This document shows, piece after piece, positions 1-7,538 of a DNA stretch of 18,598 bases. The DNA is taken from the NCBI GenBank assembly GCA_050701635.1, contig JBOGDF010000070.1, positions 1-18,598 on the forward strand, in the 5' to 3' direction. How positions within the stretch are numbered: the stretch's first letter is position 1; each line of letters begins with the position of its first letter. Below the pieces are notes generated by a model, which did no database searches, was not told the origin of the DNA, and saw only the letters and a list, made by a program, of their open reading frames with translations. The DNA comes from WHSM01 sp050701635 (GTDB lineage Bacteria > Actinomycetota > Actinomycetes > Mycobacteriales > Micromonosporaceae). A program made the translations under genes and the position numbers.

Positions 1-1
1 G

Positions 2-226
2 ATCGCGGTCGGGGCGGTCGCGGACTTCGTGGCGGTACGGCTGGACTCGGTACGGCTGGCCGGGGCGCCCGAGCAGGACCCGCTGGCGGCGGTGGTGTTC
101 GCGGCGACCGCCTCCGACGTGGCGGCGGTGGTGAGCGGCGGGCGGCTGGTGGTGGCGGACGGCGTACACACCGAAATCGGTGACGTGGCCACGGCGCTGG
201 CCGCCGCGATTCGCGCCGTGGCGTGA
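2..226 (+). CDS. hutF: Amidohydrolase C-terminus, probably formimidoylglutamate deiminase (5' end missing)
   Basis: Only the last 74 codons are present; the frame is open from base 2 to the TGA at 224-226. The visible piece carries the ending typical of amidohydrolase-superfamily enzymes: a GAVADFVAVRLDS stretch (the usual 'G..ADlv.v' strand after the metal-binding barrel), a VVFAATASDVAAVV strand, and GGRLVVADGVHTEIGDV, the small beta-sandwich that closes the fold. The LDSVRLAG / VFAATASDV / DGVH wording is what I recall from actinobacterial HutF, which hydrolyses N-formimidoyl-L-glutamate in histidine breakdown. None of the catalytic metal ligands lie in the window, so another deaminase-type amidohydrolase remains possible. 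The stop codon sits inside a 27-bp tandem duplication. Confidence 0.6.
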   Translation: MAVGAVADFVAVRLDSVRLAGAPEQDPLAAVVFAATASDVAAVVSGGRLVVADGVHTEIGDVATALAAAIRAVA

Positions 227-265
227 CGTGCCGCGGCTCGCGCCGTGGCGTGATGTGCCGCGGCT
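212..265. repeat. 27-bp tandem duplication across the hutF stop codon
   Basis: Bases 212-238 and 239-265 are two adjacent 27-base units that differ at one position (cgtgaCgtg against cgtgaTgtg). The first copy contains the TGA of the upstream gene and the second repeats it at 251-253 in the same frame, so the duplication does not alter the protein. It looks like a recent slippage or duplication event. It also moves the upstream stop away from the next start at 291. Confidence 0.9.
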
Positions 266-276
266 CGGCGTGCGGA

Positions 277-291
277 TAGGGTGCCGAGCCA
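277..291 (+). promoter_or_regulatory. Candidate -10 box for a leaderless start
   Basis: TAGGGT at 277-282 fits the actinobacterial TAnnnT -10 consensus and lies 8 bases before the ATG at 291, the spacing expected if transcription starts on the A of the start codon. No convincing Shine-Dalgarno lies at the right distance. No strong -35 is visible, although the second copy of the 27-bp duplication supplies the DNA where it would be. This is a positional inference. Confidence 0.35.
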
Positions 292-2348
292 TGAGGGACA
301 CTGCGCAGGAGCGCCCCGCCGTGGTTGCCAGACCGACGACGACCACCGCGATGGCGCTGCTGGCGGTGGTCGCCATGGTGGCCGCCGAGGCGCTGCGGAT
401 GAGCGGGCCGGCGCTGGACCGGATCGTGACCAGCGGCGGGACCATCACCGCCGCGGTGACCGCGCTGATCGTGTTCGCGCTGCCGGTGCTGGTCGGACTG
501 CTGGTCGCCGGCGTCGGGGCCCGGCGCGGGGCGGCGATCGCGGTGGTAGCGCTGGTGGCGCTGCGGCTGGTAGCGCAGGCGCTGCCCGACCTGCTGGTGG
601 TCGCCGGGCTGGTGACGGCGGCGCTGGGCGCCCTGGTGCTGCTGGTACGCCAGATCGACGCCGTGCCGGCGGTGACCGGGCTGGTGCTGGGCGGCGCGTT
701 GGATGTGGCCGTGCGTACGGTGTTCGTCACCTGGGACCCGGTGTGGCAGTCCGGGTTCCTGCCGTGGCTGGTGGTGATCGCCGAGTGCGTCGCGCTGCTG
801 CTGGCACTGTCGGCGACGCGCCCGGCGCTGGCGTCCGACCCGTACCCGGTGGGTCCGGTCGGGCTGCTCGGCGGCTACCTCGCGCTGTCGGTGCTGATGT
901 TCGGCAGCCCCGCCTTCGTGGCGTCCGCCTCCGGCCTCAGCCAGGTGTACGTCGCCGCCGCGCTGCTGGTCGGCGCGCTGTTCGCGATCGAGGCGCTGAG
1001 CCGTTCCGCGCTGCCCGGCGGCTCCGGCCGCTGGACCGACCTTGACCGCAACCGGGCCGGTGGCATCGCCGGTGCGATGCTGGTGATCGGGGTGACGGCG
1101 GGCATTCTGCTGACCGGGGTGTGGGTGGTGCTGGCGGTGATGCTGGCGCAGGTCGGCGCCGCGCTGGTGCTGGCCCGTGGGCTGGCGCCGCGCCGGATCG
1201 CCGTACCGGAGGAGCAGGAGGAGTACGACCCGGCGGAAGCCCGCGCCGCCGCGGAGCTGGAGTCCGCGCCGGAGCTGGACGAGGACCTGGACGAGGACGC
1301 CGATCTGGTGCTGCGGCCCCGGCGGCGCAGCCCGGTCGGGTTCGCGATCGCGGGGTTGGCCACCGGTCTCGGCTACATCGTGGTGGTGCTGCTCTACCAG
1401 GTGCACTACGACATCCCGCTGCCGGTGCCGAACCAGATGGTGCCGATCGTGGCCGCGCTGGTGCTGGCCGGGCTGGCGCTGGGTGAACGGCCGTGGTCCG
1501 CGCCGGCCACGCCCCGCCACGACGCGCGGGCGGCGAAGCGCGGCAAGCTGGCGCCGCTGGCGGTGCTGCCCGCCGTACTGCTGCTGGCTCCGGTGTTGAT
1601 GCTGGTCACCGCGCCGGCGCCGGCGGAGCCGCCGAAGGACCTCGGCGACAGCTTCCGGATGGTGAGCTGGAACCTGCACTACTTCCGCAACGCCGACGGC
1701 ATGATCGACCCGGACGCTGTGGCGACCGCGATCGAGCAGCAGAAACCCGATGTGGTGATGCTGCAGGAGGTGGGGCGCGGCTGGCCGATCGGTGGCGGTC
1801 TGGACGGCGCGGAGTGGCTGTCCCGGCGGCTCGCCATGCCGTACGTGTACGCGCCCGCCGCCGACGAGCAGTTCGGCAACCTGATCCTGTCCCGGATCCG
1901 GATCGTCAAGACCGGGTACGGCGACCTCCCGCAGGGCAACTCGCCGATGGACCGCTCGTACGCGTCGGCGACGGTGGAGCTGCCGAACGGCCGTACGGTG
2001 CGGCTGATCGACGTACACCTGGCGAACCGGGAGCAGGACACCGCCGCCCGGCAGGCGCAGGTGGCGGCGCTGCTGAAGGGCTGGGACGGCGACACGCCGT
2101 CGGTGATCGCGGGCGACTTCAACGCCGTACCGGGGTCGGCGGAGCTGCAGCCGGTGACCGCCGCCGGGTTCGTGAGCGCGCAGGACACCACCGGTCACAG
2201 TGGGCTGCCGACCGCGCCGACGGACCGGCCGGCGTTCCGGATCGACTGGATTTTCGGTACGCCCGACGTGTCCTTCGAGAAGTTCGAACGCCCCGGCGTC
2301 ACCGCCTCCGACCACTTCCCGCTGGCCGTCACGGTGACCCTGGGCTGA
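291..2348 (+). CDS. Polytopic membrane protein with C-terminal endonuclease/exonuclease/phosphatase domain
   Basis: 685 residues. The first ~440 residues hold about a dozen hydrophobic helices, broken by a strongly acidic cytoplasmic-type loop (around residues 305-345, rich in E and D, followed by RPRRR). From about residue 452 a complete EEP domain follows: SWNLHY (catalytic Asn), LQEVGRG near 492 (metal-binding Glu), GDFNAVPG near 608, RIDWIF, and SDHFPL near 674 (Asp-His pair). Known members of the fold cut phosphodiesters or phosphomonoesters in nucleic acids, phospholipids or inositol phosphates. Here the catalytic domain is tethered to the membrane and probably faces outside, so a lipid or extracellular substrate is a guess. 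The ATG at 291 is preferred because upstream in-frame codons are only the translated 27-bp repeat. It stands alone on the plus strand after hutF. Confidence 0.85.
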   Translation: MRDTAQERPAVVARPTTTTAMALLAVVAMVAAEALRMSGPALDRIVTSGGTITAAVTALIVFALPVLVGLLVAGVGARRGAAIAVVALVALRLVAQALPDLLVVAGLVTAALGALVLLVRQIDAVPAVTGLVLGGALDVAVRTVFVTWDPVWQSGFLPWLVVIAECVALLLALSATRPALASDPYPVGPVGLLGGYLALSVLMFGSPAFVASASGLSQVYVAAALLVGALFAIEALSRSALPGGSGRWTDLDRNRAGGIAGAMLVIGVTAGILLTGVWVVLAVMLAQVGAALVLARGLAPRRIAVPEEQEEYDPAEARAAAELESAPELDEDLDEDADLVLRPRRRSPVGFAIAGLATGLGYIVVVLLYQVHYDIPLPVPNQMVPIVAALVLAGLALGERPWSAPATPRHDARAAKRGKLAPLAVLPAVLLLAPVLMLVTAPAPAEPPKDLGDSFRMVSWNLHYFRNADGMIDPDAVATAIEQQKPDVVMLQEVGRGWPIGGGLDGAEWLSRRLAMPYVYAPAADEQFGNLILSRIRIVKTGYGDLPQGNSPMDRSYASATVELPNGRTVRLIDVHLANREQDTAARQAQVAALLKGWDGDTPSVIAGDFNAVPGSAELQPVTAAGFVSAQDTTGHSGLPTAPTDRPAFRIDWIFGTPDVSFEKFERPGVTASDHFPLAVTVTLG

Positions 2349-2358
2349 CGTCGGGGGT

Positions 2359-2437
2359 GCCAGCTTCGCACCCGCCGGGCGGCGCCAGCCCCGCACCCGC
2401 GCCGAGCGGCGCCAGCTCCGCAGCCGCGGCACGCGTT
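2359..2437. repeat. Three degenerate 25-27 bp tandem units after a stop codon
   Basis: Three successive units starting with GCCAGC at 2359, 2384 and 2411 (lengths about 25, 27 and 27) share the pattern GCCAGC-YCCGCA-CCGC. They begin ten bases after the TGA of the EEP membrane protein and fill most of the 121-bp gap to the next start. No hairpin with a T-run is obvious in them. Confidence 0.6.
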
Positions 2438-2469
2438 ACCTGGCGCGGTGGCGAGAGGTTGAACGCTTC

Positions 2470-3174
2470 GTGCTCACCCTTCGCGCTCGCCGCAACGCAC
2501 TACGTGTCGGACTGGTGGGGTCGCTGGTGTCACTGGCGCTCTGGCAGGTGCTCCCGGTGGGCGCCGAGTCGGGCGGATACCGGCACCTGGGGGCGGTCAC
2601 CTCGACCCAGTGGCACGGCGTGGTGGGCCGGCTCGCGGTGACCGATCCGGGGGTACGCGCCGGCACGTACGACTTCGTGGCGGCCCGGTTCATGGCCAAG
2701 GAGCAGGTCGGCGGCGACACCGTGTGGCTGGAGGCCGGCTGGTCGGAGAACGGCTGGCGCGACGGCGGCCCGGCGGTCTACACGTACGACAGCGCGAGCG
2801 CGACGTGGAGCTTCTACGACGCGTACCGGATCGCGCCCGGCGACCGGATCTGGATCTACCTCGACTCCACTCCGGACGGTGAGTGGGCGGCCTGGCTGTG
2901 GTGGGACGGCGCGTGGCGGATGCTGCGTACCGTCACCCTCCCGACCGGCGCCGACGCGCAGATCGAAGAATTCGTCGAGGTGTACGCCGATCCGCGCCGC
3001 GCCGGCACGGTGACGCTGCCCGCCACGGCGGTCGACAACGTGGCGCTGCGTACCGCCGACGGCGGCTCGGTGCCGTGGCGCGCCGAGGTCGACACCGCCA
3101 CCGCGGACCGAGCCGACGGCTACTGCCTGGACTGGCGTACCCCGTACGACACCTGGTCCGCCGCCACCTGCTGA
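2470..3174 (+). CDS. Secreted tryptophan-rich protein of unknown function
   Basis: 234 residues from a GTG start. An RBS-like GAGAGG lies about a dozen bases upstream. Residues 1-33 form a Sec-type signal peptide (RARRNALR, then a hydrophobic VGLVGSLVSLALWQVL core, then VGAES). The mature part is rich in aromatic residues, with about 15 tryptophans in total, including VWLEAGWSENGW and EWAAWLWWDGAW. It has only two cysteines, both in the last 20 residues (YCLDWRTPYDTWSAATC), which could form one disulfide. The alternating W/Y/G composition suggests an all-beta extracellular domain, perhaps glycan-binding, but I do not recognise the family. It is convergent with ccsB, and a hairpin lies between them. 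Confidence 0.75.
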   Translation: MLTLRARRNALRVGLVGSLVSLALWQVLPVGAESGGYRHLGAVTSTQWHGVVGRLAVTDPGVRAGTYDFVAARFMAKEQVGGDTVWLEAGWSENGWRDGGPAVYTYDSASATWSFYDAYRIAPGDRIWIYLDSTPDGEWAAWLWWDGAWRMLRTVTLPTGADAQIEEFVEVYADPRRAGTVTLPATAVDNVALRTADGGSVPWRAEVDTATADRADGYCLDWRTPYDTWSAATC

Positions 3175-3196
3175 GCGCCGCCTTGAGCCGGCCTTG

Positions 3197-3262
3197 AAGA
3201 TCGCCGTTTCGGGAACGAACGGGCGATCGCGGGCGCCGTTTCGTTCCCGAAACCGCGATCTT
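3197..3262. terminator. Bidirectional hairpin between convergent genes
   Basis: Bases 3197-3219 and 3240-3262 are inverted repeats matching at 22 of 23 positions around a 20-base loop. The element starts 22 bases after the stop of the secreted protein and ends 68 bases from the ccsB stop, so it can terminate both transcripts. There is no clear T-run, as is common in high-GC actinomycetes. Its left arm matches the arm of the hairpin at 9579 in 20 of 23 positions. Confidence 0.75.
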
Positions 3263-3330
3263 GCCTTCCAGGGCGACCGGCCCGGCGCCGTCCCGGTGAG
3301 CGGGTCAGGCGCCGTCACCCGTCAGCGGGG

Positions 3331-4410
3331 TCAGGCGTCGGAGTAGGAGTGGAGGCCTTCGATCACCAGGTTGACCACGAACAGGTTGATCAGCATGGTG
3401 GCCCAGCCGGCGACGGCGATCCAGGCGGCGGTGCTGCGACGCCAGCCGGCGGTGGCGCGGGCGTGCAGGTAGGCGGCGTACACCACCCAGCTGATGAACG
3501 CCCAGACCTCCTTCGGGTCCCAGCCCCAGTAGCGGGTCCACGCCTCCTCGGCCCAGATCGCGCCGGCCATGATCGCGAACGTCCAGATCGGGAACGCCAG
3601 CGCGTGCAGCCGGAACGCGAGCCGCTCCAGCATCGCCGCGTCCGGCAGCTGCGCCCCGAGCGTGACCGGGAACCGGGTCGGCCCGACGGCGTCGTACCGG
3701 TCGCGGATCAGGAACAAGGCGGCGGCGACGAACCCCAGCATCAGGATGCCGGTGGCGAGGATCGCGGTGGTCACATGGATTTTCAGCCAGTACGAGTTGA
3801 GCGCCGGCTCCAGCGGCCCGGCCTCGGTGTAGAGCCGTACGGCCGCGAAGCCGAGCAGCAGCACCACGGTGAGGGTGACGAACAGCCCGAGCCGGCGTAC
3901 CTGGAACCGGAACGCGACCGCCAGCCAGGCGACTACGCCGACCAGGGTGACCGCGATCGTGAACTCGTACATGTTGCCCCACGGCACCCGGTCGGCGGCC
4001 AGCCCGCGCGCGGTCAGGCACCCCAGCTGCGCCAACGCCCCCAGTCCGGTCAGCCACACCCCGGCCTTGCCGGTCAGCAGCGCATGCCCCGGCGACACCG
4101 CGCCGCCCGCCGGCTCGAGATCGGCCCCGGTCTCGGCCGCAAGCGAGTCGGCCGCAACCGAGTCGGCCGTGCGCGAGTCGGGCACCAGCGAGTCGGGCAC
4201 CAGCGAGTCGGACGCCAGCGAGTCGGGCGCCAGTGGGTCCGCCGCAGCGGAGTCGGCGCCGGCGGTCACCAGCTCGGGGGCCGCGACGCCGGCGCCCCGG
4301 TCGGCGAAGGCGTACTCGACGGCGTGGCACAGCATCGCGACCGCGTAGCAGAGCACCGTGACGGTGAGCAGCTGGTCGGACAGGGCACCGAGGGATGGGT
4401 CAACCGGCAT
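3331..4410 (-). CDS. ccsB: Cytochrome c biogenesis protein CcsB (CcsA-type heme handling subunit)
   Basis: 359 residues with about eight transmembrane helices. It contains the heme-binding WWD-like motif near the C-terminus (YWGWDPKEVWAFISW) and the conserved WGNMYEF segment. Candidate heme-ligand histidines lie in SYWLKIHVTT and in the terminal GLHSYSDA. With ResB it forms the system II complex that moves heme across the membrane and attaches it to apocytochrome c. The ATG at 4410 is chosen because it overlaps the resB stop by 11 bases and gives the normal MPVDPSLGALSDQLL N-terminus; a longer open frame reaches 4545 inside resB. Unusual feature: the loop after the first helix (residues about 49-89) is built from five-residue Asp-Ser repeats. 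Last gene of the operon. Confidence 0.95.
   Translation of the reverse strand: MPVDPSLGALSDQLLTVTVLCYAVAMLCHAVEYAFADRGAGVAAPELVTAGADSAAADPLAPDSLASDSLVPDSLVPDSRTADSVAADSLAAETGADLEPAGGAVSPGHALLTGKAGVWLTGLGALAQLGCLTARGLAADRVPWGNMYEFTIAVTLVGVVAWLAVAFRFQVRRLGLFVTLTVVLLLGFAAVRLYTEAGPLEPALNSYWLKIHVTTAILATGILMLGFVAAALFLIRDRYDAVGPTRFPVTLGAQLPDAAMLERLAFRLHALAFPIWTFAIMAGAIWAEEAWTRYWGWDPKEVWAFISWVVYAAYLHARATAGWRRSTAAWIAVAGWATMLINLFVVNLVIEGLHSYSDA
4145..4264. repeat. 15-bp tandem repeats encoding a (xxxDS)n linker in CcsB
   Basis: GAGTCG, or a one-to-two-base variant, recurs exactly every 15 bases at 4145, 4160, 4175, 4190, 4205, 4220, 4235 and 4250. On the coding (minus) strand this gives pentapeptides of the type L-V-P-D-S, L-A-S-D-S, R-T-A-D-S and V-A-A-D-S. 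It is an in-frame minisatellite in the loop between helices 1 and 2 of CcsB, so copy number can change without a frameshift. Confidence 0.9.
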
Positions 4411-6136
4411 GGTCACGCTCCTTCTCAGCGTCGTCAGACCCGGCATCGGGCACGGCGGCTTTGACCAGGCCGGCGAATTCGGCGTCGAATCCGGCGTACT
4501 CGGCCCGGGCCAGGCCGCCCGCCTCCACGATTGTGCGCTTCTCATCGTCGCCCGCCTGCGCCGGGCCGGGGACCAGGCGGAACCAGGCGCGGCGGCGGCG
4601 TACCGACAAGGAAGCCAGCAGGCCCAGCAGCAGCAGCCCGGCAGCCACCAGTACGAGCGGGGCGCCGGGGTCGTGCCGCACCTGCAGCGTGACCCACTCG
4701 CGAGTTTCCACGAACTCGACCGTGGAGCCGTCGTCGAGCTTCCAGGTCTCGCCGGGGCGCAGCATCTTGGGGCGCTCGTTGAGCATCTTCAGCTTGCCGT
4801 TGTCGACCTGGTGCTGGTCCAGCGAGTAGACCGAGCGCGGGATCCCGGCGTCCATCCCCAGGTCACCCCGGTACGCCACCAGGAACAGCCCCGGGTTGCG
4901 CTCCGTCGGGAACGCCGACTGCCCGGTCCTGGCCGCATCGGCCTCCTTAGGCATCGTCGGCAGGTACAGCCCTTGGAAGCCGACCTGCGCGTCCGGGTCC
5001 CGGCGACCGGTGTCAGGGTCGATGTTGGCGTCGGGGAACGCGGCGACGCCTTCGCTGGTCATCCGCCCGTCCAGCGGCAGGAACGGCGCCACGGTGGTCT
5101 GGCTGCGGCCGTACCGGTCGGTGTAGCGGATCACCGGGGCGTACCCGTGGCCGACCAGGTAGACGTTGCCGCCGTCGAGCCGCAGTGGCCCGTTGACCTC
5201 GAGCGTGTAGTCGCGCGGCGCGGCGTCGCCGAGCGTGTAGCGGGTCTTCGCGGCGTAGCTTTCGGCCTGCCCGGTCTCCAGGTAGCGACCGTCGAAGTCG
5301 ACCAGCTCCATGCACAGCGGCGGCAGGTCGGACGCCTCCGCCGCCGAGCCGAGCCCGTAGTCGTCGTACTGCTGCAGCGAGCTGCAGAACGCCTGGTCCT
5401 CGCCGGCGACGAGCAGCCGGTTGCCGTACCACCCGTACGCCGAGCCCCACGCCACCCCGATCAGGATCGCCAGCAGCGCGAAGTGGAACACCAGGTTGCC
5501 GGTCTCCCGCAGGAACCCCTTCTCGGCGCTCACGGTCACCGAGCCGTCATGCCGCCGGAGCGCGACCCGCCACCGGCGCCGCCGCAGCAGCGCCGCGATC
5601 TCGTCGGCGGTCACCGCGGACGGCACCCCGGGGGCGTGGCGGGGCAGCCGGTCCAGCCGCTTCGGCGCGTCCGGCGGCTGGCGCAGCATCGCCCGCAGGT
5701 GCAGCCGCATCCGCGGCACCAGGCACCCCACCAGCGAGATGAACAGCAGCAGGTAGATCGCGCCGAACCACGGCGAGGCGTACACGTCGAAGGCCCACAG
5801 CCGGTCCAGGATCGGCGCCGCGTCCGGGTGCTGCTCGTAGTAGTCGCTGACGTTTGCGAGGTTGAGGTTGCGCTGCGGGAAGATCGACCCCGGCACCGCC
5901 GCGATCGCCAGCAGGAAGAGCAGCACCAGCGCTGTGCGCATGCTGGTCAGCTGTCGCCACCAGCGCCGCGCGGTAGGAACAAAACCTTTCCCGGGGGTAC
6001 GCGGAGCGGCCGGCTCCGGCGCCGTCGACAGCTTCGTCGCCGCCGCCTCGGCAGCGGTGCCGTCGGAGCCGGTGCTGTCCGTGGCGGCGCCGTCTGTGGC
6101 GGCGTTGTCTGTGGTGGTGGGCTCGGTGGTGGTCAT
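4400..6136 (-). CDS. resB: Cytochrome c biogenesis protein ResB
   Basis: 578 residues. It begins with a ~50-residue low-complexity Thr/Ala/Asp tail (TTTEPTTTDNAATDGAATD), then helix 1 (about 67-86, ending in VPGSIFPQRN), helix 2 (about 122-140, GAIYLLLFISLVGCLVPR), and helix 3 (about 214-231, with the FHFALLAILIGVAWG histidine). A large extracytoplasmic domain follows up to helix 4 near residue 520 (LVLVAAGLLLLGLLASL). This is the standard ResB/Ccs1 plan. The protein partners CcsB in system II heme ligation to apocytochromes at the outer face of the membrane. Its ATG overlaps the ccdA stop by one base (TGATG) and its stop overlaps the ccsB start, so the three are translationally coupled. The repetitive acidic N-terminus is longer than is usual for the family. 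Confidence 0.95.
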   Translation of the reverse strand: MTTTEPTTTDNAATDGAATDSTGSDGTAAEAAATKLSTAPEPAAPRTPGKGFVPTARRWWRQLTSMRTALVLLFLLAIAAVPGSIFPQRNLNLANVSDYYEQHPDAAPILDRLWAFDVYASPWFGAIYLLLFISLVGCLVPRMRLHLRAMLRQPPDAPKRLDRLPRHAPGVPSAVTADEIAALLRRRRWRVALRRHDGSVTVSAEKGFLRETGNLVFHFALLAILIGVAWGSAYGWYGNRLLVAGEDQAFCSSLQQYDDYGLGSAAEASDLPPLCMELVDFDGRYLETGQAESYAAKTRYTLGDAAPRDYTLEVNGPLRLDGGNVYLVGHGYAPVIRYTDRYGRSQTTVAPFLPLDGRMTSEGVAAFPDANIDPDTGRRDPDAQVGFQGLYLPTMPKEADAARTGQSAFPTERNPGLFLVAYRGDLGMDAGIPRSVYSLDQHQVDNGKLKMLNERPKMLRPGETWKLDDGSTVEFVETREWVTLQVRHDPGAPLVLVAAGLLLLGLLASLSVRRRRAWFRLVPGPAQAGDDEKRTIVEAGGLARAEYAGFDAEFAGLVKAAVPDAGSDDAEKERDHAG

Positions 6137-6966
6137 CAGATGCCGATCTCCCCGGGGCCGACGGTGGCGCGCAGCCAGTTGATCGCCTCGGTCCACAGCC
6201 CGGTGACCAGCAGCAGCCCGACGATGATCAGCATGGCGCCGCCGATCCGGGTCACCCACGCGCTGTGCCGCCGGATCACCGCGAACACCCCGAGCAGTCC
6301 CCGGAACCCGAGCCCGAACAGCAGGAACGGCACCCCCAGCCCGAGCCCGTACGCCGTGGCCAGCACCGCGCCGCGTACCGCCGAGCCTTCGACGGCGGCC
6401 AGCCCGAGCACCGCGGTGAGGGTGGGCGACAGGCAGGGGGTCCAGGACAGCGCGAACACCGCACCCAGCACCGGCGCGCTGGCCAGCCCCGCCGCGGGCA
6501 GCCGCGGTCGCCACTGCCGCTGCAGCGCCGGCACCAGCCCGAGGAACGCCAGGCCGAGCCCGATGATCAGCAGCCCGGCACCGATCTCGATCGCCCGCTG
6601 CCGCAGCAGCAGCGCCCGGCCGATCTCGCTCGCCGCCACGCTGAGCAGCACGAACACCGCCGTGAACCCGGCCACGAACAGCGCCGACCCGAGCACCACC
6701 CGCCCTCGCGCCCGTCCCTTGGTAAGCGTCGCGACGGCGCTCGCAGCCTCGCCGGTCGCACGCGCCTCGCCGCCGGCGACCGGGTTGCCGGACGGGTCGG
6801 TGCCGAGTGCGGCGTCCAGGTCGGCGCCGCCCAGCCCGGTGACGTACGACAGGTAGCCCGGCACCAGCGGCAGGATGCAGGGGGAGAGGAAGCTGACCAG
6901 CCCGGCCAGCGCGCTCACCGCGATCGCGGCGAACAGCGGACCCGACTGCGCGGTCTCGGCGAACAC
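6136..6966 (-). CDS. ccdA: CcdA/DsbD-type thiol-reductant transmembrane protein
   Basis: 276 residues with six predicted helices. It carries the two redox cysteines in FLSPCILPLVPGYLSYVTG (helix 1) and FALSWTPCLSPTLTAVL (helix 4), the signature of CcdA, which passes electrons from cytoplasmic thioredoxin to extracytoplasmic thioredoxin-like proteins. A ~40-residue polar insert rich in Gly/Ala/Asp/Arg separates helices 1 and 2. The GTG start at 6966 lies two bases after the TAG of the upstream thioredoxin-like gene. Its probable partner is the adjacent lipoprotein, which it keeps reduced so that CXXCH cysteines in apocytochrome c can accept heme. Confidence 0.95.
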   Translation of the reverse strand: MFAETAQSGPLFAAIAVSALAGLVSFLSPCILPLVPGYLSYVTGLGGADLDAALGTDPSGNPVAGGEARATGEAASAVATLTKGRARGRVVLGSALFVAGFTAVFVLLSVAASEIGRALLLRQRAIEIGAGLLIIGLGLAFLGLVPALQRQWRPRLPAAGLASAPVLGAVFALSWTPCLSPTLTAVLGLAAVEGSAVRGAVLATAYGLGLGVPFLLFGLGFRGLLGVFAVIRRHSAWVTRIGGAMLIIVGLLLVTGLWTEAINWLRATVGPGEIGI

Positions 6967-6968
6967 GG

Positions 6969-7538
6969 CTACGTCTCCGTGGCGATCTTCTCGAGCACCG
7001 GCTGCAGCTCCTCGCGCAGCACCGCCTTGCGGAACACCGCCGCCACCCGGCCTTCGCGGTCGATCACGATCGTCGCCGGGATGGTGTTCGGCGGCACCTC
7101 ACGGAACTTCAGCGCGATCCGCCCCGCCGGGTCGAACAGGCTCGGGTACGTCACCGAGAAGCTCTCCTCGTACGCCAGCGCCTTGTCCTTCTCGTCGCGG
7201 ATGTTGACCCCGACGAAGCTCACCTTCCGGTCCTTGAAGGCGGCGGCGACCTTGACCAGCTCGGGGGCTTCCAGCCGGCACGGCGCGCACCACGACGCCC
7301 AGTAGTTGATCACGACGACCTCGCCGCGGTGGTCGGCCAGGTCGAACTCGCCGCCGTCGAGCAGCGTGCCGGTGACGCTGGGCGCCGCCGCGCGGTCGCC
7401 GGGCGCGAAAACCTGTGAGCTGCCGGCGCCGGCGACGTACCGGTTCTTGCCGGGGCCGGTGTCGACGGCGTCGCGGCCGGTGCCGCACGCCGTGAGCGCC
7501 AGCGCGGTGATCAACAGCAGGGCGGGAAACCTACGCAC
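6969..7538 (-). CDS. resA: TlpA/ResA-like thioredoxin-fold lipoprotein
   Basis: 189 residues. The N-terminus MRRFPALLLITALALTACG is a lipoprotein signal with a lipobox (LTAC, Cys18). A thioredoxin fold follows with the active site NYWASWCAPCRLEAPELV and the cis-proline segment NTIPATIVIDREG. In system II this protein reduces the haem-attachment cysteines of apocytochrome c, fed by CcdA. The GTG start at 7538 overlaps the preceding phosphatase gene by eight bases, which supports the start and coupling. The position between a phosphatase and ccdA matches the Mycobacterium tuberculosis Rv0524-Rv0529 order. Annotation as TlpA or ResA is a naming choice. Confidence 0.93.
   Translation of the reverse strand: MRRFPALLLITALALTACGTGRDAVDTGPGKNRYVAGAGSSQVFAPGDRAAAPSVTGTLLDGGEFDLADHRGEVVVINYWASWCAPCRLEAPELVKVAAAFKDRKVSFVGVNIRDEKDKALAYEESFSVTYPSLFDPAGRIALKFREVPPNTIPATIVIDREGRVAAVFRKAVLREELQPVLEKIATET

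Noticed and set aside
4145..4264. Regular 15-bp spacing considered as a CRISPR-like or iteron array
   Set aside because: Units are contiguous without spacers, lie inside ccsB and keep its frame.
4358..6856. A 832-codon open frame on the plus strand opposite resB and ccdA
   Set aside because: Composition is Arg/Gln/Pro/His-rich and repetitive as expected for the antisense of a high-GC gene; the minus-strand frames have clear ResB and CcdA motifs.
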